A DNA stretch of 64,000 bases from Membranipora membranacea (lineage: Eukaryota; Bryozoa; Gymnolaemata; Cheilostomatida; Membraniporidae): positions 23,681,681-23,745,680 of the forward strand of contig OU612071.1 of the NCBI GenBank assembly GCA_914767715.1, given 5' to 3'. Made by a program: the position numbers and the translations under genes. Of this stretch, positions 10,566-23,000 are shown piece by piece (the stretch's first letter is position 1; every line of letters begins with the position of its first letter). The notes under the pieces are model-generated. The model saw only the letters and a program-made list of their open reading frames with translations. It had not been told where the DNA came from and made no database searches.

Positions 10566-12521
10566 CTAAAGAAAAATATTATTAATATGAGAAAGGTTCT
10601 GGAGTACTAATGCTCCAACTTGTAATTTTTTTAACGATTGACTTTCTATTTACGCATAGTTATTTACCTCCACTCTCTGTGATTTTTTCTTCTCCACATT
10701 TTCGTTGGTTGCCTTTCTGAATTCTCTTCCTGATGTATTTACGAAGGCATCGATCACCATACTATAGATCTCTGAAATGAATAGAACAGAACATGAAAAT
10801 CAGACTTATGTAGCTGATCTCCTTCTAAAGGGGTTGCTCATGCAAAATGTGTAGCGGTTTCGAACATAATTTTCAAGAATACTAACCTCTCTTCTCGTGA
10901 GTTGGTAGTTTACCATGCAGGGCAGAGAACTTGGCTTCTAATTCTTTTGAGACGAGAAGTAGGTCTATAAAGAAATTTAAGCATGGTTACAAGAATGAAC
11001 TATTGCAATCCGGCTATCTGAGTCCACAAATACTTGGTGGGCACATTTTTTTGGCCCAAGCTTGCAGATACAATGTAAGTAACCATTAGTATGTCATTTG
11101 TCAAAAAGTTTTCAGCTTAGAGTACGTACGGCAATGGACTGCGGTCAGGTCTAGTTGTACAGGTTGCCGTTTAACAAGAATTCTCGGAGGAGAGAAACCT
11201 ACAGCGTGGTTCAGAATTCTCCATTTTTTAATTACCTTGCATAGCTTTTATTGAGTCAGCTCCAGTTGGTGAGAAGTTTGACCACCAGTACCGATCAACA
11301 TCAACATAAATTTGTAGAATTCTACAGTGGTGTGAGTGAGCCCAAATCTTTGATTTTGGTGGTGTTCGACCTCTCGGATGCTTGGCTCATCAAGTACTTC
11401 CTCCCTCATTGCAACCAGTGTGGACATATCTTCCGCTCTTGATTTCTGCCTGATCTTCTATCTCAGCGTATCAACTACTCTGATGAGCACATAACGTCCT
11501 ATGGTGCGCTTTTGACATCAATCGAATCATACCTCAGACTGGAATGAATGGAATTCACATTATCCGATAGTTTAAATTGAAGATAGATCGGGAAGTGTTG
11601 GTGAAATTTACACTTACATACATTTAATAAATAAAAATAAAATAACAAATAAGATGTTTGCTAGTTATGAATTTCATTTTTTCAAGCCTGTGTGGAATGG
11701 TGAACTTTCTCTAGGATTTAAAATTAGATTGAAATTACAACATTACAGTAATGAGACATGACTAATATACCTGATTTTGCTGCCATTGGATTTGGACTTT
11801 GTACGCTGAAGTTGCAGAACTGCCAGGTGATGGTATGACCTTATGTACTGCTGCAAAATCCGTTCTAACCTTAAGATACCGTCATACGCATCCACTCTTC
11901 CAACTTGTGCCACTATATTACTGAAGGTTTTAGTGTAGACGAATGTCTCCACACTAGAATGATGGTAATTAATGATGATCAAAGGACGAACAAAACTGGG
12001 TCTCAGGAGGTTTAATGGCATTGATCTGATAATGTATGGTTTCCATTACTTGGTAATTTTTCTTCGGAATAATTTTTTGTGTCATAAGTTAATTGTCACA
12101 GAATTTATACCACGCCAATTAAAAACATTATTTCAAAGCTGTATATGAGGGTTAAAAAATGTTATTGGTCAAATATTGCGTCAGAATAATGGAGAGTCTA
12201 CTTGAGATGGGCAGCGTGACCCACCAATATACCTAACCTAAAATGCAAACTTTCACAGTTTTTTCTATTTAATCTGCTGTTGGGAGCAACAACGGACGGA
12301 ATGTTCAATTGAGATCAGATTACATATTACAGACTCATTGCATGTTCTCTAAAATTAGCCAACCTGTTCCAAATGATTCTCACATGACTGTCTATACCCG
12401 GATATGGTGACCCAAGAACTGGCGTAATACAGCATTCTGGTTGGTTAGCTGGAGGCGTACTGACAGCTGGTGACATACAGCTTACTGTTACTGTTCTTTG
12501 AGGTTCCGGCTGGACATATGG
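10384..12521 (-). CDS. Multi-exon gene ending in a PHD-finger-like domain
   Basis: Exons at 12364-12521, 11771-11953, 11236-11321 and 10887-10964 join in consistent phase (0-2, 2-2, 2-1, 1-1) and can splice directly to the last exon at 10384-10565. That gives 229 codons including the stop. The protein has a Pro/Ser-rich start, a helical middle (AQVGRVDAYDGILRLERILQ), a segment with DRYWWSNFSPTGADSIKAMQ, a second helical region and a C-terminal PHD-like finger. The start is not in the exon set (the first exon opens in phase 0 after an acceptor), so the gene is 5'-incomplete. I do not recognise the family. A PHD finger suggests chromatin binding, but the last zinc ligands are missing. Confidence 0.65.
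10668..10771 (-). CDS. 104-base frame-switching exon
   Basis: This exon has acceptor TTTCAG and donor GTAAAT. Joined to the upstream exon it reads EIYSMVIDAFVNTSGREF and ends in phase 0, so the last exon would then be read in a frame without the PHD finger. A second acceptor nine bases in (TATAG) starts a phase-0 reading (YGDRCLRKYIRKRIQKG) that ends in phase 1 and is in phase with the PHD, but cannot join the upstream exon found. Its length is not a multiple of three, so inclusion or skipping decides the C-terminus. Confidence 0.45.
10887..10964 (-). CDS. PHD-like gene, exon before the optional exon
   Basis: 78 bases, acceptor TTTATAG, donor GTTAGT, phase 1 to 1, reading LLLVSKELEAKFSALHGKL and then PTHEKR. 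Because it ends in phase 1 it can splice to either the 104-base exon or the PHD exon. Confidence 0.65.
11236..11321 (-). CDS. PHD-like gene, aromatic exon
   Basis: 86 bases, acceptor CTGTAG, donor GTAATT, phase 2 to 1. It reads ILQIYVDVDRYWWSNF then SPTGADSIKAMQ. The tryptophan pair and the phase-exact joins on both sides make this a convincing exon. Confidence 0.65.
11771..11953 (-). CDS. PHD-like gene, helical exon
   Basis: 183 bases between acceptor TTCTAG and donor GTATAT, phase 2 to 2, with a single open frame. The peptide contains VETFVYTKTFSNIVAQVG and LERILQQYIRSYHHLAVLQ, both likely helices, and ends in a basic Lys/Ser-rich linker. Confidence 0.65.
12364..12521 (-). CDS. PHD-like gene, first exon found
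   Basis: 158 bases after an ACTTTACAG acceptor, reading PYVQPEPQRTVTVSCMSPAV and a further Pro/Thr/Cys segment up to DSHVRIIWN. The donor is GTTGGC (phase 2). If unspliced it would stop shortly after in HAMSL. The phase-2 join with 11953 is the support for splicing. Confidence 0.55.
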
Positions 12522-13402
12522 CTGTAAAGTTAATAACATTGTCTAAGCAAGAGGGGGTAGATCAAATGAGAACAGCTAATTATTTTGAGGGATTACTATT
12601 ACAGAATAAAGCATTATAATTATTATTTTTGTGATACAAATATAAACGGCATCAGATTGTATAATACACGATTATATGAGCAGTTTTTTTTTCATCTCTA
12701 TCACAAGATGCCATATGGTGCCGCAAATTGTAGTGGCCTTGTTTTGGGGAGGTTGAGGTCTGCCACACAGAGTGGAGAGAAACCCTTTTGTCTGTGAGGA
12801 CATAATTCCTTTGGAGACTTCCCCGACTACCCTGTAATTCGCATTAGCATTCGGAATTAGCATGGCAACATAACAAAATTGTTACTGTATTTTTCAGTGA
12901 ATCAAACACGGTAAAATAGTTTACAATAGGAAAAATAGGACCAGGTTACCATTTCATATCGTATCACAAAATTTGCATTTGATCCTATATCCATCGTAAT
13001 AAGTGAGACGAGAGTGAAAGTGAGATTGGACTGCCTTAGCAGTGATCCAACGGTATACAATTATTAAGTGTTTCCATGACTGATAACAGATAGAGCAGTG
13101 TGAGGTAGGTATGCGACTGAGGTATGAGCTGATCCCACAGCCCACTTCTTCTAGGGTAGCCAACCCCTACCAGCCTTACCTTAAGGCCCAAATATTTCCA
13201 AATTACGGGTTTTCATTTTTACCCAATTTAGGTACTCGGTTTATGTTGATTAATTCAAGCCCTATGCTGCAGAGACGAACTTATACCTCAACAGTTCGCA
13301 CATGCGCCGAGTGATTAATAGTGGGTGACATTACGACATTAAATTGTGTAGTAGCAATGGTGCTATCATTTATTTGCAGTAATTTATTTGGATTGAAATT
13401 GA

Positions 13403-14380
13403 CTAATTATAATTAAAAAGCCTGGTATCGGGACTGCAAATCGATGATAACAACATTGCTTCCAAATAAGTTTTAACAACACCGCTCTCCTCACCTTCAG
13501 ATTTTCCATGCCGTGAGCCGTAGTAATTCCATGTAAACTTTAGTGGGACCTCGAAGGAAGTGGATAAGTTGAATAGGGGAATGTGAGATTTATACTGTGC
13601 ACTGCACCCGTCTGACCAGATGTGCACGTGTTTTATATGCTGTTATGCTCACAAATGAATCTCTCTTTACATCGGAACAGGGACTAAACACAATCACCAT
13701 AGGGTGTATGGTAACAGAATTTCGAACATAGTACGCTGATTGGGCTTCCGAGGATTGTCTGCAAACATAGTTCTCTGCAAAATCGATAACGCAGACAGCC
13801 TCATCTGTTGAGAGGTTCTCCTTACACCTTTTGTATGAAGGCAGTTATGCTACAGCATTTGAGATATGCAAAGTAAAGTTTGCCATTCTAGTGACTAGTG
13901 CTTTGATTACATCTGCCGGATTCTCGCACGTCACCACCACCATCATCGCATCTCGCTAACCAATCGCTGAAAAAAACATCCCTCAGCTGAGCATTTCTTA
14001 CAACTTCTTCTGAGACACGCTTCATTTTTTAGATCATAAACTGTCTTTGCTGCCAAGTCCATCTCCCTACCAGGAAAGCTAAAGTCAGAAGAATGTAGTC
14101 CAGTTCTTGCCATAGAAAGCCTGATTGACTTGCACATCATTGCTATCGAGTCGCAAATGTCACTAACGCTCTGTAGCCAGCGGGCGGCTTTCATTAACTT
14201 CACATGTTTAGGTCTCAGTTTGTAGAAAGTTGTTTTGCTCAGCTTTGCCTCTGGGATTTCTGCTATATATCTTTTGTATGTGGACTTTTTGCTTTGTTGT
14301 AGAACACAGCACCTTGATTGTATGATGAGATAGATCGTAACAAACAAAATCCACAGCCTGTCATTAATGGCGTTTGCCAT
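13403..14380 (-). pseudogene. Decayed repeat ORF with VxDFAEN and WSDG motifs (DDE-like)
   Basis: Three blocks in different frames read as one ancestral protein. They are an N-terminal block with LSKTTFYKLRPKHVKLMK and a Cys cluster (CKKCSAEGC), a middle block near 13650-13830 with CVIDFAENYVCRQSS and NSVTIHPMVIVFSP, and a C-terminal block with HIWSDGCSAQYKS and GSRHGKSEGEESG. Proteins with this motif order occur in high copy in cnidarian, sponge and other invertebrate genomes. I infer a DDE/D-type transposase fold, with Asp in DFAEN, Asp in SDG and an acidic residue near HGK. Frameshifts make this copy dead. Confidence 0.7.
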
Positions 14381-14399
14381 CCCTAAAGCCGATAAGGGA

Positions 14400-15900
14400 T
14401 GGCTGCGTCAAGAGTTAACTGAGTGTTTTCAGGAATAACCTAATGTCGGCCAACAATTGTCATGTAAATTGTCAAGTGATTATTTTTATCAGTAATCACT
14501 TCTGTTGCAACAGCTCATGCCCACCTAATCAAAATGGCAGCTCTGACAGTGTGTAGCCATGCTGCATATATAGGTTGACTGCTTTATTCTTTTAGCTTGT
14601 TAACTTTCACCTAAGACACTCCTCCAAAACCTCTGCCCCGCTGGGGGGCTAAGACCCGGCTGGGCTTTCTCGGGCGCTATGTGGCCTTGGTGCACAGCTA
14701 AGCTGCGCGGGACAGTAAAAAATGGCAGGGCCACAATTGAAGGCTAGAATTCCCCCCCTGGTCCATTCAACTGATATCCGAGAGTTTAGGTAAAATATTT
14801 CAGTACAAATTCCGTGCATAGGTGAGCTATGACCCATTACATACTAAAATTATTACAATCCTGATCATAGTCAATGTTGTTTGAGTCTGAAATCAACAGT
14901 CAAACAGCGACGGTCTATCATGACAAACATATTTCTACTAATAAGCCTAGAAATTTGAGGATAGAACTCAAGAAAACAAGTTTAGAGTGGAAATATGCTT
15001 CAATACCAGGCACCCTACGGTGAACCGGTGAACCTCCACACAAAGGTAATATAAGAAGCACGGTGGGCTCAGAATAAGATCATACTGCAACTTTAAAACA
15101 ACACCTTCCTGCCCATGAATAGTATCAAAATTTTAGTCGTCCTCAAATTTTTGATACAACATATTTGATTGAAACATTATGGTATCATGTGCATCTAATC
15201 ACATAGCTAAGCCAGTGCAGATGTGGTGACATTCCAAAGCATGAAATTACACAATCATCAAACACATAGTAGAATTCATTTATAGAATCACTACTGTCCT
15301 AGTCTGCCAGCAACAGAGTGTCATGTGCAAAAATTCCGTTACTTAACCCCATTCAGTTTATCAATCAATCATTACTTTTCTAGTTCGCCTTTCCACTAGC
15401 AATGCCTACTAATCATATTTCTAATATCATGCCACTTTTGAAAGTGAATGAAATTCACGCGCCTTCCAGTCAAGCTCTAAAAATCTCTTATATGAACATC
15501 TCTGTGGACTTTGAGTTTGTTTCATACTGAAGCTTGCAATCACCACCTTAGCTGCCCAAAGATCATTAATTAGATCATAATCTAGATCGATTCATTTATG
15601 AGTTGTTTTAGTAGCAATATGGAGCTCGAAAATGAAGACTACTTCATACCATCACCTTAGCTGGACTTAAATTGCATAATTGCGCCATTAACTGTTATCT
15701 TATGAGAATGAACATACCGTAAATTAATGAAAATTACCTGAGTCCAGAGCAGATCTTGGAATAAACTGGAGAAGAATAAAGTATCTGTTTAGAGAAGTAT
15801 AAATATCCGATCACAGTAGAATTATTTCTGGCTGTAGGTTTGTAAGTGATGAACTTCTTCATTGTCTGAGCACAAGGGTGGAAATGGCTATGCTATTATT
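14400..15900. other. No supported gene
   Basis: No splice-bounded open frame or recognisable domain was found on either strand. A GC-richer patch at about 14630-14850 looks unlike its surroundings and may be an old repeat, but I saw no second copy in the window. Confidence 0.5.
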
Positions 15901-15926
15901 ATTACTATTACTATTACTATTATAGC

Positions 15927-16159
15927 GTTGTTTTGATTCTGAGATAGTTCCCCTACATCACCCTTGGAATGAATTATTTTGACGCTAAAATGACCTGCTA
16001 ATTGAAAAACAATCAGCTGTGATTTGATACTCTGAATTAACCAACTGTCTTTTGAAATTGGCCAAAGGTGATAAAAGAGTAAAATTAACTCTAAAATAGG
16101 ATTCTTATTTGATTAATTCTAAGGGTGAAGTGGGGGAACTATCTTGGAATCAAAACAAC
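15927..16159. mobile_element. MITE-like element with ~45-bp terminal inverted repeats
   Basis: The left end GTTGTTTTGATTCTGAGATA, continuing with GTTCCCCTACATCACCCTT, is matched in inverted orientation by the last 45 bases of the element (16115-16159) with only a few mismatches. The 233-base element has no coding capacity. Flanks are too AT-rich to call a target duplication. Confidence 0.75.
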
Positions 16160-16430
16160 TTTTATTTGATGCTTATTTGCCTTTTGATTATGAGCTAGAA
16201 TCATTCTGATTCTAAAATTTCTTTGTGTGTACCTATTGTCAAGCATTTTGGTACTCAAATATGCACTCAAAATAATATTTTGTATGTGGGGATTACAACT
16301 TTCACTTTTATGTGATTAACAAATTTCAGAAATATCTCACCTTTGCCCAACTATTTTATGACCTGTCCCCATTGCATGTTGCTGGGATGTTAAATCCTTA
16401 GACTTGTTTACTCACTGTAATTGGAATTTA

Positions 16431-16500
16431 TGGGACCTTAAAAGTCATTTGGAACTTCAAATCTACAATTTAAAGTTCCAAATGACTGTTTTAGGTCCCA
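16431..16500. repeat. 70-base near-perfect hairpin
   Basis: TGGGACCTTAAAAGTCATTT and the following GGAACTT pair with the inverted copy ending in TTTAGGTCCCA. One arm carries a two-base insertion, and the loop is about 14 bases. The next 60 bases repeat parts of the arm (CATTTGGAAC three times). It lies just downstream of the large propeller/EGF gene. Confidence 0.8.
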
Positions 16501-16923
16501 TATGACATGTATGATGACCATTTGGAACGTTTTAGTCATTTGGAATGTTCAATTGGAACCGTTTGGATAACAGTGTAGGAATGCTGGCAGATGAAACACT
16601 CACGCACATTTATAGTCTCGCTCCTTTTGTTTGAAACCTCGATATTACTTGTCTGTTTCATTTTTGCCCTACAGACTGTATCAATACAGACTGTATTCGA
16701 CAAAGAAATTAAAGATGAGGCAGTATCATAAAATCGTAAAATGTTTTGTTTCCTAAAGATATATTTAGGCGAAAACTGCTACAAAACATTCATTGAATTT
16801 ACTTGTTTGTGAATAATTTGTGCTTAAAATTTTACTAGACATAATTGAGATTACTTGCTAATTCTTAAAAGTCAGTTAGTTTGTTTGAATATTTGATAAA
16901 CAGTCAGGAAAAGAACACGGTAA

Positions 16924-17066
16924 TCAATGGTGTTCAGATAAATGAAGGTAACAGGAAGTTAAAGCAGCAGCGAACATTAAGATTGAGAAGGTCTCACTCC
17001 TTGATGTGCCCATGCTCATCAGATGACCACCTTCATCAAAGGCTCCGAGTACAGGAAAAACTGCGC
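16924..17066 (-). CDS. Propeller/EGF gene exon 22: C-terminal hydrophobic tail and stop
   Basis: 143 bases from acceptor TTATCTAG to TGA. It reads AVFPVLGAFDEGGHLMSMGT, SRSE, then a hydrophobic end with FSILMFAAALTSCYLHL and a four-residue polar tip. A small-residue site before a C-terminal hydrophobic stretch with almost no cytoplasmic tail is typical of GPI-anchor signals. A short transmembrane anchor is the alternative. Confidence 0.75.
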
Positions 17067-20000
17067 CTAGATAATTAAAATAGTTTACAGTCACATTTAA
17101 CACCATTTACAGGTCATGTTTGCATACAAATCCTCAAAATTTGCTTACAGACAGTATCATTGGGGTTCTGATACATGCAACGCTTACAAATTTGAGTAGA
17201 CAAATAATTTTGGATAAACAAGTTTCAGGTCAAAATTTGTTGCACTCCGGTTCTGATAAATATAGTAGAGACCCATTGGTACTCCTAGGTACAGTAATAT
17301 TGTCATAAGCACTCACCAGTTCTTGGAGAATCTGTAACCAAAGAAAATAGAACAATGATACAAATCAGGAGAACATGTAAACATGATGGTATGTGCTAAT
17401 AAAGCACTAATACTTTGCCGACCATGCTTCGGGATGGCGAGTGATAACACCCCTGAATTTTATTCAGCCATTAGATCTGCAGACACATGTTTTTGATTTG
17501 AACGCTCCAAGTATTGAGGAAAATTTGAACTTACATATTGAACATGTTGAGCCAGACCAGTCGTCATGACATAAACATTCAAAGCCATATCCTCGCCATG
17601 AGTCAGAACAAATTCCATGAGGACCACAAGGCGCGCTGGCACAGTCATCGGCACCAACCCCTGCATTTAAAAGGGAATGAAAAAAACTCAATTTACCTGA
17701 AAACATGTGTCAGCCTATATCTTGCTTATGTTGAAAGGATAATTTTTGATACAACCAATTTCAATTTCAATAGATGGGAAAACCCTCTTGGCGATGAAGA
17801 CTTAGACTTACTACTAAATGGTAAATCAGAGCACTCTGGGCTTGTCTAGTGCTAACACTAGGATTTTACGATGCGTTGTCTACACTAGATTATTACGAAT
17901 TGAATTAGGAGTTGTCCCCACGTGAAAAAACAAACATTAGAGCCTATTCAAGCTGATAAGGAGTCACAAAGCCAAGCAAGTCCAGCATCAATCCAACAGT
18001 CAAACCACTACAGCACTCTGTCAAAGGAATTTTCAATTATTTAGTTTACCATTTACTGAAACGCGCACAGTAATTGTATGTATCAGCATTCAGTTGATTT
18101 GCAAAATAATTCATCGCAAACCATATTCTATCATGATGAGAGGGTGTTTTTTCTAGCTTTCAATTTGTTACCCTGCCAATCCTGACTGTCTTGAGGGCTT
18201 GAAGCGTCAAAGTAAAACCAGCTGGAAGGTTTTGTGGGGGGAGGCACTGTAAGCCTAGAGAGCAATTGAGGGCCATAAAAATTAAATTGTCTGGTTTTAG
18301 ATGAGTGTCTATGGTGAAAGTTCATAAGCAGATTACCAAAAGAATAAAATATCGCTACAATTTTGATCGAATTACTTAGACGGGCATGAGCTATCTCAAC
18401 AATTGATAACTTAAAAAAAGAATGACTTATCATTTTAAATTACAGGTGAGGTCATTCCTGAATAGAAATCAGGGATTTTGTTGTTATGATCTATCTTATC
18501 ATACAATCAAGGGCTTGTTGATTGAATTGAGCATGACATTAATATTCCACTTTAAATCCATGTGATAATCTGAGAGAAATCAATTATATTCAGCATTAGA
18601 CACAGCTAAATTTTATGGTGAAGAAACTATGAAGCTCTTCCTGATTTAGAACAAGAGAAAATCACAGATTAGCAGGTTCAATTTGTGTTAAAAGACGGAT
18701 GGGTTGTTGACAACACCTTCGAATATTTTCGGCTGATACAGCTCACCGGCGTGAGTTTCCGATCCCTATGAGTTGGATAGATTTGATGATTGTCTGTCTA
18801 TTCATATAGGTACAAAATTGTGAATTTTAATACACACATCATCCTATGTTTCTCATTTATGTAATATTAAGAATGAGTGAAATAGGCCAGGTATTATGCA
18901 GCATTTGGGTGAGACCGGGCTGGTGTGACCGTATACTGTGATACCGCCCTGCACGACGATTTTAACATAAATAGAGAGTCAAGTGGAATTTCTTTTTATG
19001 CATAGGTAGTAAATTGTTTTCAACACGGTGTGCAAATTATGAGAAAAGTTTTGACCGCAAGGCATATTATTCATGGCCGCTTAGGGCCTCGTACGCAGGT
19101 ACCGACTTTGGTTTTCACTCAATAGCACTCCGTCAATGAAAAGGTAGCCCTCAAACAAGACTTCAGAAAACTCAATGAATCACACTGCATATGTGAAGGA
19201 CATGTGGTGTCCCCAATAGATCTTGATCGTCTTGCTGCCCCTAACCTTTTCTCCCATGGCAAAACTGCTGACATTACTTCATGCAGGGTTGTTAACTCAT
19301 TTGAAGGAAGCTTGATTTTAAAAATGATTACATGAAATTTTAGACCAGACAACACCAAGGGCCGTAGAATAAGTTTTGGCAAAATCAGAATCCTTGAGGG
19401 TAAGAATTAAGACCAGGGTGGGTACTATAATTTAGTCAAACCAGGCAGTTTTTCTTTAAATCCTTTACTCACTTAGAGGGCTAGCTTGGTAGCCTACTCG
19501 TCTACAACATTAAATATTTAACTATTTATCAGTGTCACTTATTACTGAAGATATAAATATCAAGTATCATATTTTTAGTAGTACAATCATCCAAATTTAA
19601 TTCACTCAATCACAAGCAGATACTTAGAGATGACACATTGCAAAGAGAAACTACTTAGCCTAATGAGTGATCTTAAGGCTTACTGATCTGCTTAGGAAAT
19701 ATTTTATAATAAGTGCACGACAAAGATTTAGCTACGAGTATGAGCTATTACTCACTCACATGCACAGAGTGTTCGGTCATTTTCACTTACATTGTCAGTC
19801 ATGATGGTGATCGCTGCGAAGTTCTAAATATCCGAATAAGCGATCCTAATCTATAACAGCAGGTAAATTGCAATTGAATTGGTGGTAATGTCTGTATGCT
19901 ATCACTGTCGAAGAAGGTGTCTGGACTCCAATACTTTGGTCAGAACTTTATACAAACAGTAGAACATTAAGTCTTAGGGATCAAAGATACGAACAGAAGA

Positions 20001-23000
20001 TTTAAATTCTGAAATTCTTAGATCTCCAGCAAAACTATTCATGTTAATCTTTAGTTGTCAGCTTCTACGCTAAGTTTGGCTATACAATGTTACTAATGCC
20101 AAAGCTAATGCTGAGGGTAGAAAATCTGGGTCTAATTCCAGATTTGGTACTGTGTTTACTATGCTGGTAATTGAGGGACAAACAATGAGGAAGAGGATTA
20201 TGCATAAGTTAAATAAGTTTTGATACCAATTATACCAAATAACTAAAGCAGGTAACTGCAATCTTTCACTAATCATCTAGCTGATGTTATTCACTAAGCT
20301 GATAATTGCTGAGCTGATAACTGTGCGAATACCAATTAAAGTAATAATGCATTACATTAAACTAACATACCTGATCATAACCAACAACAAGTTTTTGTCA
20401 ATGCATTGTCCTTTGTGGACCTAACCATTAATACATGAAATAGGCTGTGACTGATTATGATCTACTCATATTGACTAAGTCTTTTTGTCTACGCTTTCAC
20501 TTGTAGTAGCCAGTATAAAATACCAGCAGAGCGGTCTGGGCAATGAACTAAACTGACCAAAACATGGCAAGACATAGGCAGTTGTTTGTTGCAAATAACT
20601 CTGTTGATATAATCTGACATCGGTAGCAACAACTCTCCTGATTATTCCACTAGTAAACCTAATAATATGGAGAGACATCTCGAGATTTGAGTATCAAGAA
20701 TACAGAGCACAACAGACCTATCCCTAAACCTGTGTTGTGTGTCCTTACTGTGAGATGATGTAGTTCTAAGGGAAAACAGCACACCATCATTACCAAGTTT
20801 ACCAGTGATACCACAACTTCAGCAGAAAATCCGGGCCAATTTTCAGAAATGGTATGGTGTTGACAAACCTGATAATCGAGGAAGAAACAAAAAGGACACA
20901 TTATCAGTTTCGCTATTTGATGACAAATACCACATAACTATAGCAGATGTAGAGCTGCTAATCTCAGAACGAAATGAAATCTCTCACCTATCATCCACCT
21001 GGCATTATGCACTAAGCTGATAATTGGGTAAACACCAATTAACATACTAGAACATAGGTAGCTGTAATTTGTGTACCAGATTATAATCCACAAGAAGTTT
21101 TGCCACTGCATTGGTCTTTTCTATCTCATTGACTAGACTCCACCATTAATCCATGGGATAGGCTGTGCCTGATTATCGTCTACTCACCATGACTTAGTAT
21201 TTTTGTTTATGCATTCACTTTCGACAAGGGACAGCAGGTGCTCCTTGCTTTGAATAGGTAGTTTATTGCATCGGCACAGTGGACTGGGCAACAAACAAAA
21301 TTGACACAAACACGGCAAATGTAGGCAGTTTTTGATGCAAATGACTTAGTTAAAATAACTGACTCTGAACATTAGTAGAAGCAACTCTGCTGATTATCCA
21401 AATAACACATCACATATCATCGGCTGACACATCATAATTTAGTACCAAGATAAGAACACATCAAACCTATCCCAATATCCTGGTGTCAATTCTCCTTACT
21501 GGTTCTGATCTAATTATTAGGGCAAACAGCACATGTTTACTAGCGACCCCGCAACTTAAGTTGTGATCATATGATCATCTCACTCTCCAAGTGCCTGATC
21601 GTATGTGTCCTCATGTCATCAGCTCGACACCAAATACAGCCAGATGCCAATAGGCCTAGGCTAGAAATCTATCAAACAATTCACACAACTTCCTAACAGA
21701 GCAGTTTAATTTATATTAGAGGTTAGCAGGCCCATGGTCAAGGGGAGCCAGCGACGCACTGCCTCCCCTAGAATGCTAAATACAGTGGCCTAAAACCACT
21801 GTAATTAAATAATCCATGTCAGAATCAGCTCCTCTGGGATTTCAAATCGCTTAATATAGGCCTTTAATTGCTTGGGGGAGCTTACAGCCCCCTCCCTGTG
21901 ATACTTAGCACTCGTCTAGTACTTTTGCCTCCCCTACCATTCTTTCTAAGCTACGGCCCTGGTTAGGTTCAATTTATTAAAACATCACAACAGTTTGCCA
22001 AATTTCCCATACACTTGATAATTTAAATACACCGCGCTGCGAGTGAATTACATTGTTTTTTTTCAGAGTTCAGATCATCATCATTGCATCATCATAATCA
22101 TTACTAACTGCATCCTGGTTTTATGTTTCATATATTACAACATCATAATATAATATCATATCATATAATCATAAAAGTAGACCATACTGAGGACCATACT
22201 GAGACCACTTCCCCATGAAAAGAAGAGTCGAAAATACCCTGAGTTGCCTATGTTTAAACCATAAACCTTTGTAATTCGGGATAAATCTGAGTGGTTGAAA
22301 GCCCTGACAACAATTATATGCAGGGTCAAAGAAGGGTATTTATAGAGTTATGTGACCATTCAGAGAGAGAATAACTCCGATAAAATAGAAATACCTAGTG
22401 TAGAAAGCGCAACGTAAAATCGTAGTGTAAGATGGATGCCACAGCTATGAATACAGGACTGTGAGCTGTTTCCTTCTTGTAGTGTTACTTTAGAGTATTC
22501 TGATTTGTGTTTGCATGTGCTATTGGGAGAAGTTTCAGCAAAATATATAATGCATAACTATTTATATGGTCCGCTGCATAGTTCAATGCTGCACAAAACT
22601 TGACTTACTGAGTTGCAATAAAACTCATGGTATCTTGTGTCGACTTACGAAAGTTGATGACATAAATCCTTCCTCTATATTTATAGTCTGACACCAGTGC
22701 TGTAGTAGGAGTAAGCCACATTGCACTCTGCATCATTGACCATCTGCATGTCTCTAGACTTGATGTTACTATTGTAAAACTATGTTTCCTGCAAACTCCC
22801 AACAGATTCCCTATGAAAAAAAGGTTGAAGATTTCAGCTGAGTTACTTGCAGATAAATGGGGCACACTTAAAAAAAAAATAACTTCACAAACAATAACGC
22901 ATCACTCTCTCTGGAATGGACCCTCTTCAGTTTCAACTCCCGATGCGGATACTCATATGCATGCAAAGAGTAACATAACAAGATGTACAGTTTTTAATGA

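Noticed and set aside
20805-21020. Plus-strand frame with a charged, protein-like peptide between the duplicated intronic segments
   Set aside because: It overlaps the duplication boundary, has no splice context, and its equivalent in the other copy is not open.
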